Shown one piece after another: positions 17,679-24,260 of a DNA stretch of 63,319 nucleotides. Position 1 is the stretch's first letter, and every line of letters starts with the position of its first letter. The DNA comes from a virus. Location of the stretch: IMG/VR virus record IMGVR_UViG_3300031232_000004, positions 1-63,319 of that record. The stretch is one strand, 5' to 3'. Under the pieces are notes generated by a model. That model had not been told where the DNA came from. It saw nothing but the letters and a program-made list of their open reading frames with translations, and searched no databases. The position numbers and the translations under genes are program-made.

Positions 17679-17780
17679 TGGCGGGGTAGGTAGGATTGAT
17701 ACCTACATTATCTACTATTTGCTAGTTGTATTCATAGAACTCCTAGTTGTCCTAGGCGCGTATAATTCCGCCACTACCCC
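17679..17780 (-). tRNA. Atypical long Leu-like tRNA, anticodon not assignable
   Basis: The acceptor stem GGGGTAG/CTACCCC pairs 7/7, followed by G and an encoded CCA. The D-arm region GTGGCGGAATTATACGCGC looks like tRNA-Leu but lacks the D-loop GG. The T-stem GTAGG/CCTAC is perfect, but its loop is TATCAAT instead of TTCRANY. The middle is ~10 nt too long, contains three CTAG motifs and a repeated ACAACTAG, and I cannot place a normal 7-nt anticodon loop. It could be a degenerate tRNA, a tRNA that needs processing, or a tRNA mimic. Confidence 0.5.
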
Positions 17781-17786
17781 ATAAGG

Positions 17787-17858
17787 TCTGAGATGAGAGG
17801 ATCGAACTCCCATAACCCTGCTCCCAAAGCAGGTGGCCAACCATTGGCCCAATCTCAG
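17787..17858 (-). tRNA. tRNA-Pro (TGG)
   Basis: Complete cloverleaf: acceptor CTGAGAT/ATCTCAG, D-arm GGCC-AATGGTT-GGCC, anticodon stem CCTGC/GCAGG around loop TTTGGGA (anticodon TGG), variable GTTAT, T-arm GGGAG-TTCGATC-CTCTC (one G-U), discriminator A. CCA is not encoded (ACCT follows). It is the one conventional tRNA in this cluster. Confidence 0.92.
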
Positions 17859-17868
17859 ATAACGCTAA

Positions 17869-17888
17869 GGGACACTACCCTGTGCCCC
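17869..17888 (-). other. Stem-loop between tRNA-Pro and permuted tRNA 2
   Basis: On the minus strand GGGGCAC and GTGTCCC form a 7-bp stem (one G-U) around AGGGTA. No strong T-tract follows, so a processing site or spacer structure is likelier than a terminator. Confidence 0.4.
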
Positions 17889-17903
17889 CCAGCTACAGTG
17901 TTT

Positions 17904-18055
17904 TAGAAACTAATAGCAACTTTTAAGATACCGAATCAAATTAATACGGTGATGTCCTTCCGCTAGACGACACCCCCACATTTGGAGGGGATGGAGAGAA
18001 TCGAACTCTCGTCTCAACCAGTTTTTTTCAGTACCGGTCGATCTACTATTTTCTA
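17904..18055 (-). tRNA. Putative circularly permuted tRNA gene 2
   Basis: Reading leftward, the 3' half comes first: variable GAGAC, T-arm GAGAG-TTCGATT-CTCTC, acceptor 3' strand CATCCCC, T, CCA. An 8-nt spacer that includes the CCA separates the acceptor strands, then the 5' half follows: GGGGGTG (5' end at 17977), TC, D-arm GTCTAGCGGAAGGAC, A, TCACC. The two acceptor strands pair 7/7 (one G-U). No T-arm lies further downstream and no matching 5' half lies upstream. Flanks are co-linearly complementary in four short helices (17904-17909/18050-18055, 17913-17916/18046-18049, 17927-17929/18041-18043, 17930-17933/18035-18038), so the ends of the halves can be held together. The break lies in or next to the anticodon arm; the anticodon stem has a mismatch and the anticodon is not assigned. 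Confidence 0.65.
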
Positions 18056-18072
18056 TTTTTGGTTTAAGTTTC

Positions 18073-18214
18073 GGAGTCAAGTCTAAAATTAAGTAAAACC
18101 CATTAAGTGCGTTTACCAGTTTCGCCACCTCCCCATACAGTGGGGAGGGAAGGATTTGAACCTCCAGTTTCTTATCGGTTTTATTAGATTAAGTTTTAGA
18201 TTGAGCTTGTCTCC
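18073..18214 (-). tRNA. Putative circularly permuted tRNA gene 1
   Basis: The 3' half precedes the 5' half: ATAAG, AAACT, T-arm GGAGG-TTCAAAT-CCTTC, acceptor CCTCCCC, A; then 6 nt (CTGTAT); then GGGGAGG (5' end at 18134), TG, D-arm GCGAAACTGGTAAACGC, A, CTTAA. The acceptor strands pair 7/7 Watson-Crick, better than either pairs with any other half in the cluster. CTTA/TAAG can form most of the anticodon stem. Flanks form a long interrupted helix: GGTTTTA (18094-18100) with TAAAACC (18177-18183), TTTTAGA (18082-18088) with TCTAAAA (18194-18200), CTTG with CAAG, CTCC with GGAG. CCA is not encoded. Variable loop length says class I; the anticodon is unknown. Confidence 0.65.
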
Positions 18215-18219
18215 ATATT

Positions 18220-18957
18220 TTAACTACCCAACAGGTAGCTAAAGAATTTGTTTCCGATCCGGATGGATTCAGCCTCTTCTTCATTAGCTGATTCCCGGGC
18301 ATACTTCACAGCCTTAATCAACTTTTCACACTTTGCAACTAGGGCCTCCTTCCGTGGAACGGGAATCGCCCCACTAATACGAATGTTAGACCAAACACCT
18401 ACACGAACATCTTCGGTCACCTTTTCAACTTGAGCCGGATGCTTGTCCGTTGCTGGATATAGGACAACAGGTTTAAGGATCTTCTTCGTCTTAACAGTAT
18501 CAACCTTTTCGGTCTTATAAAGATTCTGGTTTGGGTCCAAAGACCACGACTCCGAAACATCCAGGGTTGGAAGAGCCCGAAGCGTAGTATGGAAATCGGT
18601 AAGAGTCTTTTCCATAAAGAGAAGGAAAGTGGCCGGTACGCCCCCCACCAAAACCTCCCCATCTACCACCACATCCCCCTTGGCCTTACAATTAGCATAG
18701 TCCTTGGTAGCAGAGATATCCATAAGTTCAGCCATCCCAGTTTCAACCTGCTTCAATAGGTCTTCAACCTTGTACTGAACTTGCTTACGCTCTTCGGGCA
18801 GCTTTTCACCGTCCTCTGCGTCGGGACGATATCCCTTAACAAAACCATTAAACAGATCAGACTTTTGAAGAGTATGGTAGACTCCGTTAATGATATCTCC
18901 TTGAATACGACCCTTGATACCTTTTTCTACTGCGATGACTTGATTTAGTTTTTGCAT
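18220..18957 (-). CDS. Conserved phage protein of unknown function
   Basis: 245 residues beginning KLNQVIAVEKGIKGR and containing PEERKQVQYKVEDLLK. This start resembles a conserved protein family I recall from large actinophage genomes (annotated there only as a DUF); the link needs a search. No enzyme motif, membrane segment or signal peptide is visible; the centre has a VVVDGEVLVGGVPATFLLF strand block. RBS AAAGGA before the ATG. It is the last protein gene before the tRNA cluster, and its stop lies a few bases from the flank of permuted tRNA 1. Confidence 0.7.
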   Translation of the reverse strand: MQKLNQVIAVEKGIKGRIQGDIINGVYHTLQKSDLFNGFVKGYRPDAEDGEKLPEERKQVQYKVEDLLKQVETGMAELMDISATKDYANCKAKGDVVVDGEVLVGGVPATFLLFMEKTLTDFHTTLRALPTLDVSESWSLDPNQNLYKTEKVDTVKTKKILKPVVLYPATDKHPAQVEKVTEDVRVGVWSNIRISGAIPVPRKEALVAKCEKLIKAVKYARESANEEEAESIRIGNKFFSYLLGS

Positions 18958-18998
18958 GTTTCCTTTTGTTTGAAGTTGTTAACTATTAAGAGATTATA

Positions 18999-19235
18999 CT
19001 AGGTTTTAGGGGCGGGGTCAATCTTTTTAATGAGAAATCCACCAACCCACCATTCCTGATGACCCCCGGCCCCAATCCAGGCAGGGCCGTCCAGGCGGTG
19101 TAAAAGGCCGTCCTTAAACCATTGCTGACCCCCATCGGCCCAAATGCGGGCCGGGCCGGTTTCGTTATGAAGTTTTCCATTTCTATAACAAAAACGGTCT
19201 CCATTAGGGCTTACCCCCCACCCATTTTTAATCAT
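18999..19235 (-). CDS. Short W/G repeat protein (copy 1 of 4)
   Basis: 78 residues built from ~20-residue units of the form NG-LH-(R/N)-(L/E)-(D/T)GPA-I-ADGGQ-W-KDG, related to MORN/YwqK-like antitoxin-type repeats. It shares obvious similarity, even at DNA level, with the genes at 44336, 51772 and 57446. Its start overlaps the dUTPase stop by 4 nt (ATGA). It is shorter than the other copies and ends without the (L/F)TE-EFNEKYG tail they share, so it may be truncated. Function unknown. Confidence 0.65.
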   Translation of the reverse strand: MIKNGWGVSPNGDRFCYRNGKLHNETGPARIWADGGQQWFKDGLLHRLDGPAWIGAGGHQEWWVGGFLIKKIDPAPKT

Positions 19236-19750
19236 TTTCCAGTACTCCCAAATCCACCTTCACCACGCTCGGTATTGGAAAGTTCTTTAGCCTCTTCAAT
19301 AGGAAGTTGTTCGTATTTCTTAAAAATAAGCTGGGCAATCCGTTGACCTTCCCTTACCGTAGTCCAGGTCGGCCCGATATGGGTAAGTAATACCCCGATT
19401 TCCCCTCTATAATCGGAATCAATAGTTCCAGGTTGGTTAGCCACTACAAGACCCAGTTTAGCAACGTTGCCTGACCTTGAACAGACTTCGGCATAATACC
19501 CTTCCGGGATTTCAACAGCCAGTCCCGTCCCGATCTTTACGACCTCTTCCTTAGAAACCCGGACGGTCTCTTCCCCATCTCGGGGCATCAAAGCTACCAA
19601 ATCTACCCCAGCCGCCCCCGAGGTTTCATACTTGGGGAGCTTAGCCCTGGAATCTAGTTTTTTAAATTTGACCGATGGTAGGTTAGGGACGGTGGTCATC
19701 ATACTTGGGAAGATTTTTTCCATTTCAGACATAGCTTTATCCTTGTTCAC
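19232..19750 (-). CDS. dut: dUTP diphosphatase (trimeric dUTPase)
   Basis: 172 residues. All five Dut motifs are visible: AAGVDL (I), CSRSGNVAKLGL (II), GTIDSDYRGEIGV (III), REGQRIAQLIF (IV) and the C-terminal RGEGGFGSTGK (V). It hydrolyses dUTP to dUMP + PPi, keeping uracil out of phage DNA and supplying dUMP to the phage ThyX (54586-55488). It is translationally coupled to the downstream repeat-protein gene. Confidence 0.95.
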   Translation of the reverse strand: MNKDKAMSEMEKIFPSMMTTVPNLPSVKFKKLDSRAKLPKYETSGAAGVDLVALMPRDGEETVRVSKEEVVKIGTGLAVEIPEGYYAEVCSRSGNVAKLGLVVANQPGTIDSDYRGEIGVLLTHIGPTWTTVREGQRIAQLIFKKYEQLPIEEAKELSNTERGEGGFGSTGK

Positions 19751-19760
19751 TTTAATCTCC

Positions 19761-20270
19761 TTAAAACATTACAATACTATTTTTCATAATATACCAAGCG
19801 GCAATACCAGCCCCACCCAGCACCCCTAATAAAAAGCTCATTCCAACTAATAGATATAGAACTTTATTAAACGGTTTAGTTACCAAATTGGCAACCTTTT
19901 TGTATGTCTCAGGATATCCAATAGGAAGTCCAGTGTTGGGAATAACCCCCACGGCACGATCATCCCACAAATCATGGAAAAATCCTTTGATGTTGGTTAC
20001 GGGAAGAGTTTGACCCAGATATAATTGACACCACGCCTCGATAGCCTCTTTGGCTCCAGTATGATCGAATCCAAGGTTAAGACCGGGGGCCGATCCTGAT
20101 TCAGTAATTCTTGACGTGAACACGACTACTTGATCTCCGTCCTTAAGCCATTGTTGAACCCTTTTCAACATTTCGGGGACGGGCTTGCCCAGGTTGGTGG
20201 GACCTTTCCAGGTATCGTAAAAGGCCAAGGTATTATCAAAGTCTACGTAATGAACTTTCTGTTCAGTCAT
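19761..20270 (-). CDS. HAD-type phosphatase with C-terminal membrane anchor
   Basis: 169 residues. Motif I VDFDNTLAF (Asp10/Asp12), motif II VVFTSRI, and motif IV-like FHDLWDDRAVG place it in the HAD superfamily (nucleotidase or PNK-phosphatase type). Residues ~140-162 form a clear transmembrane helix (LLVGMSFLLGVLGGAGIA region), which is odd for a phage nucleotidase. The substrate is unknown; a 5'-nucleotidase or polynucleotide 3'-phosphatase are options. It sits between dUTPase and two membrane proteins. Confidence 0.7.
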   Translation of the reverse strand: MTEQKVHYVDFDNTLAFYDTWKGPTNLGKPVPEMLKRVQQWLKDGDQVVVFTSRITESGSAPGLNLGFDHTGAKEAIEAWCQLYLGQTLPVTNIKGFFHDLWDDRAVGVIPNTGLPIGYPETYKKVANLVTKPFNKVLYLLVGMSFLLGVLGGAGIAAWYIMKNSIVMF

Positions 20271-20465
20271 CTATTTCCTTATTATGAAAAAGACCGATAA
20301 GACTACAGGAGCCGCCACAACACAAGCAAGAGATAATACAATAGCAAAAACAGTATCGTACCACCGTGGCTTACACATTGACGAAGCTATGATATAGTTG
20401 TCAATACATTCAAAAGCCATATATACACTACACATACACCAAATAAAATATAGAATAAAAAGCAT
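20271..20465 (-). CDS. Small membrane protein, two TM helices
   Basis: 64 residues with hydrophobic helices at ~1-20 and ~40-62 and a short polar, Cys-containing loop between. Stop and start are contiguous with the HAD gene. Size and topology would fit a holin-like or accessory membrane protein, but it lies far from the endolysin; function unknown. Confidence 0.55.
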   Translation of the reverse strand: MLFILYFIWCMCSVYMAFECIDNYIIASSMCKPRWYDTVFAIVLSLACVVAAPVVLSVFFIIRK

Positions 20466-20486
20466 TGTTTACACCTTTTTAGTAAT

Positions 20487-21110
20487 TTAGTAGTTAAAGC
20501 CGCCCTTGATCCCAATTTCTAGCTTGCTATTAGCCCACGCCCCGACATCGATGCCCCCATAGCTTTTTAGGACTTCCCCCTGGATAATAAGGCCGTAGGG
20601 AAGGGGGTTATAACCTTGTCCGCCCCACAAGGCCGGGAAGGAATATCCAACACCCAAATTTAGGTGGAGTTTATTCCTATCTACTAGCTTTGTTACTTCT
20701 TTTTCTACCACCACGGAAGTTTCCTTCCATAGTTTAATTTCATTTTTAGCGATTACATCTTCTTGGGTTTTTGTAGATGTATTTTTAGACACTTCGGTGC
20801 TGGAACTTTCGATTTCTTTTTCCACCTTTTTGCCATCAGGGTAGGTGATAATTACCCGGCTACGGTTCTTATCGACACGCTTGTTTAGCTCTTCAAGTTT
20901 GTCCATAAGGGACTTAATATCAACCGTAGAATTTTGGACCACCGACTCTTTTTGGATCTCCACCCGTTTTTCTTTTTCAACGATCTGGATCTCAGGCTTA
21001 ACAGTATAACGCCCCAGAGCAAAAAGCCCTATCCCTAAAAATCCTACTAAAAACCATTTAATATAAGGCTTGAATTTCGTGATATTCCCAAACATACTAC
21101 TTAGTTGCAT
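20487..21110 (-). CDS. Membrane-anchored coiled-coil protein, possible inner-membrane spanin-like
   Basis: 207 residues: one N-terminal TM helix (~18-36), then a charged coiled-coil region (~42-150), then a ~50-residue C-terminal block with GVGYSF and GIDVGAWAN that looks like beta strands. N-in/C-out topology with a periplasmic coiled coil resembles i-spanins, but no partner lipoprotein lies beside it. Its start overlaps the ClpP-like gene by 14 nt. Function not established. Confidence 0.5.
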   Translation of the reverse strand: MQLSSMFGNITKFKPYIKWFLVGFLGIGLFALGRYTVKPEIQIVEKEKRVEIQKESVVQNSTVDIKSLMDKLEELNKRVDKNRSRVIITYPDGKKVEKEIESSSTEVSKNTSTKTQEDVIAKNEIKLWKETSVVVEKEVTKLVDRNKLHLNLGVGYSFPALWGGQGYNPLPYGLIIQGEVLKSYGGIDVGAWANSKLEIGIKGGFNY

Positions 21111-21717
21111 TCTTTGTCCTTTTCTTAGCTGTTTTGTCTTTAGGAGTAACTATTCCATCAATAAGACCATATCCGCAAGCAATATCTGCTCCAAAATATG
21201 AAACATTAGTACATAGCTTAGCCAGTTGATCTTTTGTTATATTACTTTTTTCATGGACGGCTTTATAATATAGATCAGTTAACGTGCCGCTCTCTTTAGC
21301 TGATTCTTGAAATTCACTAAGGCTAGTATCCCCCGACCCATGAGACCCATTATGTAACATGAAACGGCAATTCTCACTAGACAGTCTTGAATCACATGCC
21401 TGGAGGATAAGTACCGCTATAGACATACACTGTCCATAACATATCCCGATGATCTTATTGGGGGACATGCGGAGGGCATCATAGATGGTCCACCCAGAAT
21501 ATTCATCCCCGCCTCCAGAACTGATATATAGATAAATATCACCCTTCGAAGAATTTAAAATATGCAAAAGACTTACCAGTTCGGAAGCACAATCCGGATT
21601 GATTTCTCCAAATAGATAAATGGCCCTTAAGTTAGGATTCGATCCTACTCCTACCTGGGTAGGGCAGTCTTCTTTACAAGAACTATTCCGGGGTCTTTTT
21701 GATATGCTGTGAAACAT
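21097..21717 (-). CDS. ClpP-like serine protease
   Basis: 206 residues with the ClpP/crotonase fold signatures: YLYISSGGGDEYSGWTIYDAL, GICYGQCMSIAVLIL with nucleophile Ser99, RFMLHNGSHG with His122, and the YGLIDGI end motif. The usual catalytic Asp position before the YGLID helix appears to be Asn/Val, so the triad may be incomplete. It is encoded among replication genes and not next to the capsid, so it may process or degrade proteins early in infection; prohead protease activity is less likely. It abuts the helicase gene. Confidence 0.8.
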   Translation of the reverse strand: MFHSISKRPRNSSCKEDCPTQVGVGSNPNLRAIYLFGEINPDCASELVSLLHILNSSKGDIYLYISSGGGDEYSGWTIYDALRMSPNKIIGICYGQCMSIAVLILQACDSRLSSENCRFMLHNGSHGSGDTSLSEFQESAKESGTLTDLYYKAVHEKSNITKDQLAKLCTNVSYFGADIACGYGLIDGIVTPKDKTAKKRTKNATK

Positions 21718-23196
21718 CTATCCTCCTATAATATCATGCCCACCAACCAAACGCTTCTGTTTATTTACCCAATATGGTAGAAAGTTTTCAGAATATGGCT
21801 TCCACTTATTATCGTTGTCGCATAGATACCCGACATCATAACAAGACCTGTAGCAGTTATTATAGTTGTCAAAAATACCCAAACCAACGGCCTTTAGAGT
21901 TTCCCCGTCTATACGGTTTTTAAGAAGGCGGATAAAAGTAGGGTTACCATTAGCCCTTTGATCGGCCGAGACATATCCCGGCGCGTGAGCTAACATAATA
22001 GAAGTATTGACGATTTTAGTTAGATTGGACGATCCATGGTAAGAATCCAGGTCTGGGACCAGGCCGTTTAGTTTAGCCCCTTTCCTTAGATGGGCAACAT
22101 TTATGATAGGGATTTTGATAGTCTGGATTACATCCCGTAAAGCCTTAATTAGACGAAGCATTTCCCCATTTTCATTAGTAGTATCGACATCTACATAGTG
22201 AATATGGTCTAGGACGATCAGCTTTGCTTCTTTTCTAATCCCCATCAGTTCCCGTTCAAGCTCCTTAATACCGAAATCACGTTCTTTACGGTAGAAGATA
22301 TGTAGGTGTTTGTATTCCTTTTTAAATTCCTCTATGCATTTGTCTTCATAGGGAGATAGTTCTTTGTCCAGTTCATTCTTATACCAGCGTCGATACGAGA
22401 TAAATCCACGAGGGGGGTTGGGGTGGTCTTTTTTATATTCATTGGCAAGTTTACCATAAAGGATCCGACGTTCAATCTCTTTTGGATCAGCTTCTAAGGC
22501 GATATAAAACACTTCCTTTTCAGAGTCCCTGGCCGCATTCCCCGCCACAATCCTGGCGAACTCCGTTTTCCCGGCCCCTGTTCCCCCGCCTATTAGGATA
22601 ATATCGCTTGGAAGGATATTTCCCAACGCATCCTGTAAAAAGTCTATACCCCATGGGATGGAATTTGCCAAGGACTGGAGGCGGTCGGTCTTTTCCCCGT
22701 CGATCTGGTCAGCCGAACAAACAAATTTATCAGGTTCATTCCCTACCAGAACCTCTACCCGCTGGATGCTTTTATTAGCAGCATCCCATACGGAGGTAGC
22801 TTCAGTTATTTTACCTCTCTGGTATAGGTCGGCTACCTTGGTAAGGTTGGAATTTAAAACATAGGCCTTAGCCCACTCCTGAAGCTGGGATTGTAGGATG
22901 TCCCAGTCGTGTGACTTCTTTTCTGCGGCACAAGCATCTAAAACCCTAGTACAAGCTTCTTTATTTAAATCGTCCTGGACAAAATCTAGGATTTCGTTCT
23001 TAGCCTTAGGATAACGACCGTATTTATCTTTAAAGGAATGGATTATACGCCAGAATTCACCTAGAGAATTAGAAGAAAACCAATCCTTATTGATCCCAAA
23101 GTTGCTAAGTAGATCGAACTTAGAGTGATCTCCTAGGCAATATGCCAGGATAGCTGATTGTTGTTGCTCGGAAAAAGCTAATAGGGTAGACGACAC
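21718..23196 (-). CDS. Replicative DNA helicase (DnaB-like)
   Basis: 492 residues. An N-terminal helical domain (~1-130) and linker precede a RecA-fold motor: Walker A GGGTGAGKTEF at ~200, YIALEADPKEIERR (H1a-like), LIVLDHIHYVDVD (Walker B), INVAHLRKG (H3), and an arginine-finger region near LLKNRIDGE. It unwinds DNA 5'-3' at the fork and should work with the primase encoded next to it and the split DnaE polymerase. The order helicase-primase-RecA in one leftward series is typical of large phages. Confidence 0.92.
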   Translation of the reverse strand: MSSTLLAFSEQQQSAILAYCLGDHSKFDLLSNFGINKDWFSSNSLGEFWRIIHSFKDKYGRYPKAKNEILDFVQDDLNKEACTRVLDACAAEKKSHDWDILQSQLQEWAKAYVLNSNLTKVADLYQRGKITEATSVWDAANKSIQRVEVLVGNEPDKFVCSADQIDGEKTDRLQSLANSIPWGIDFLQDALGNILPSDIILIGGGTGAGKTEFARIVAGNAARDSEKEVFYIALEADPKEIERRILYGKLANEYKKDHPNPPRGFISYRRWYKNELDKELSPYEDKCIEEFKKEYKHLHIFYRKERDFGIKELERELMGIRKEAKLIVLDHIHYVDVDTTNENGEMLRLIKALRDVIQTIKIPIINVAHLRKGAKLNGLVPDLDSYHGSSNLTKIVNTSIMLAHAPGYVSADQRANGNPTFIRLLKNRIDGETLKAVGLGIFDNYNNCYRSCYDVGYLCDNDNKWKPYSENFLPYWVNKQKRLVGGHDIIGG

Positions 23197-23243
23197 ACTA
23201 GTCCTTTAATCGACAAACATTATACTCTACATTACACCTGGAG

Positions 23244-24260
23244 TCAAGCTCCAAACAGAGATGGAACATAGATGTAGGGGCGGTGGGGATGGTATAGTTG
23301 GGCGTTATCTATATATGTTTTAGCCTCTTGAAATGAACACTCCCCTAGATCTTTCTTGTTTCTGGGTAGTTCTACTACAAAGTGTTTTATGTTAAAAGGA
23401 ACTTTTTTTATAATGTTTTTAATCCGTCCTAGGGCGTCAGGGTCTATGGCCCAGACTAAAGATTCTACCCCGAAAGATAATATAAAGTCAATTTGTTTTT
23501 GGGTTATATCTTTCCCTAGGGTGGCTATATTGCCTTGAACCAGATGGGCCTTAAGAGCGTCTATAGGGCCTTCACACACCACCCCCCTCCTTACCCCTTG
23601 GAGCCTATTAGAAAACGCCACCAGGTCTTCCCTGGGGCAGTCCGCGCTAGACCAGGCCTTGGGGGAACGCTTAGGCCATCCTTGTGTAAACTTTACGGTA
23701 GGGGTACCAGCTACTCGATGCTGCCATCCATATAGCTTCCCCCCTACCTCTATCGGGAATATGATGGTATTACTATAGGGACTATATCTAATACCGTACT
23801 GAGCAGCAATGTCTTTAGGGACGCCACGGGATTCAAGGTACTCAACCCCGGGTTTAGCATTGGGATGATCTAGCTGGAGATAGTTGTAGGAGAACTGTAC
23901 CACCTTATATTCTTTTGGGGTGGGGATAACTACGGGGGTTTCTTCTATATCGGTCCCGAATAGAGGGGTTGTATTTATATCTATCCTTTGGGTGAGGGGG
24001 CCTAGGTTCTCTTCTAAAAGTTCCTTGGCGATGGTTTCTTCCTTAACCCCCGACAAAGCGGCCAAGGCCTTGGGGGCCAGTCCGCTGAACTTGTTCGTAT
24101 CTACACACCTAAAACACTTAAACTTCCCATCACTCTTACGAATATATAACTTGTCTTCGCCTCCACATAAAGGACAGTCAAAAACAAAGGACTTAGAGTT
24201 TTCTTTTTGGTATACCCCTAAGTCCTTTATATATTGCCCTAGTCTAGGGTTCTCGATCAT
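23244..24260 (-). CDS. DNA primase (zinc-binding + TOPRIM)
   Basis: 338 residues. An N-terminal zinc ribbon (C-P-L-C ... C-F-R-C, residues ~26-50) precedes the DnaG-type RNA polymerase core, with GWQHRVAGTP and a TOPRIM centre (VVCEGPIDALKAHL and AIDPDALG). It lacks a long C-terminal helicase-binding domain, so it is a compact phage primase. It primes lagging strands with the helicase encoded downstream. Overlaps the RecA gene by 4 nt (ATGA). Confidence 0.92.
   Translation of the reverse strand: MIENPRLGQYIKDLGVYQKENSKSFVFDCPLCGGEDKLYIRKSDGKFKCFRCVDTNKFSGLAPKALAALSGVKEETIAKELLEENLGPLTQRIDINTTPLFGTDIEETPVVIPTPKEYKVVQFSYNYLQLDHPNAKPGVEYLESRGVPKDIAAQYGIRYSPYSNTIIFPIEVGGKLYGWQHRVAGTPTVKFTQGWPKRSPKAWSSADCPREDLVAFSNRLQGVRRGVVCEGPIDALKAHLVQGNIATLGKDITQKQIDFILSFGVESLVWAIDPDALGRIKNIIKKVPFNIKHFVVELPRNKKDLGECSFQEAKTYIDNAQLYHPHRPYIYVPSLFGA

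Noticed and set aside
17904-18134. One long tRNA formed by the 5' half at 18134 and the 3' half at 17983
   Set aside because: It would be ~150 nt with a mismatched acceptor stem, and would leave the other two halves without partners. The permuted pairing gives 7/7 acceptor pairs in both cases.
17904-18214. Group I intron (or permuted intron-exon) explanation for the split tRNAs
   Set aside because: Flanks total under ~100 nt per locus and I see no P4-P7 core; this is too short for a known group I intron.
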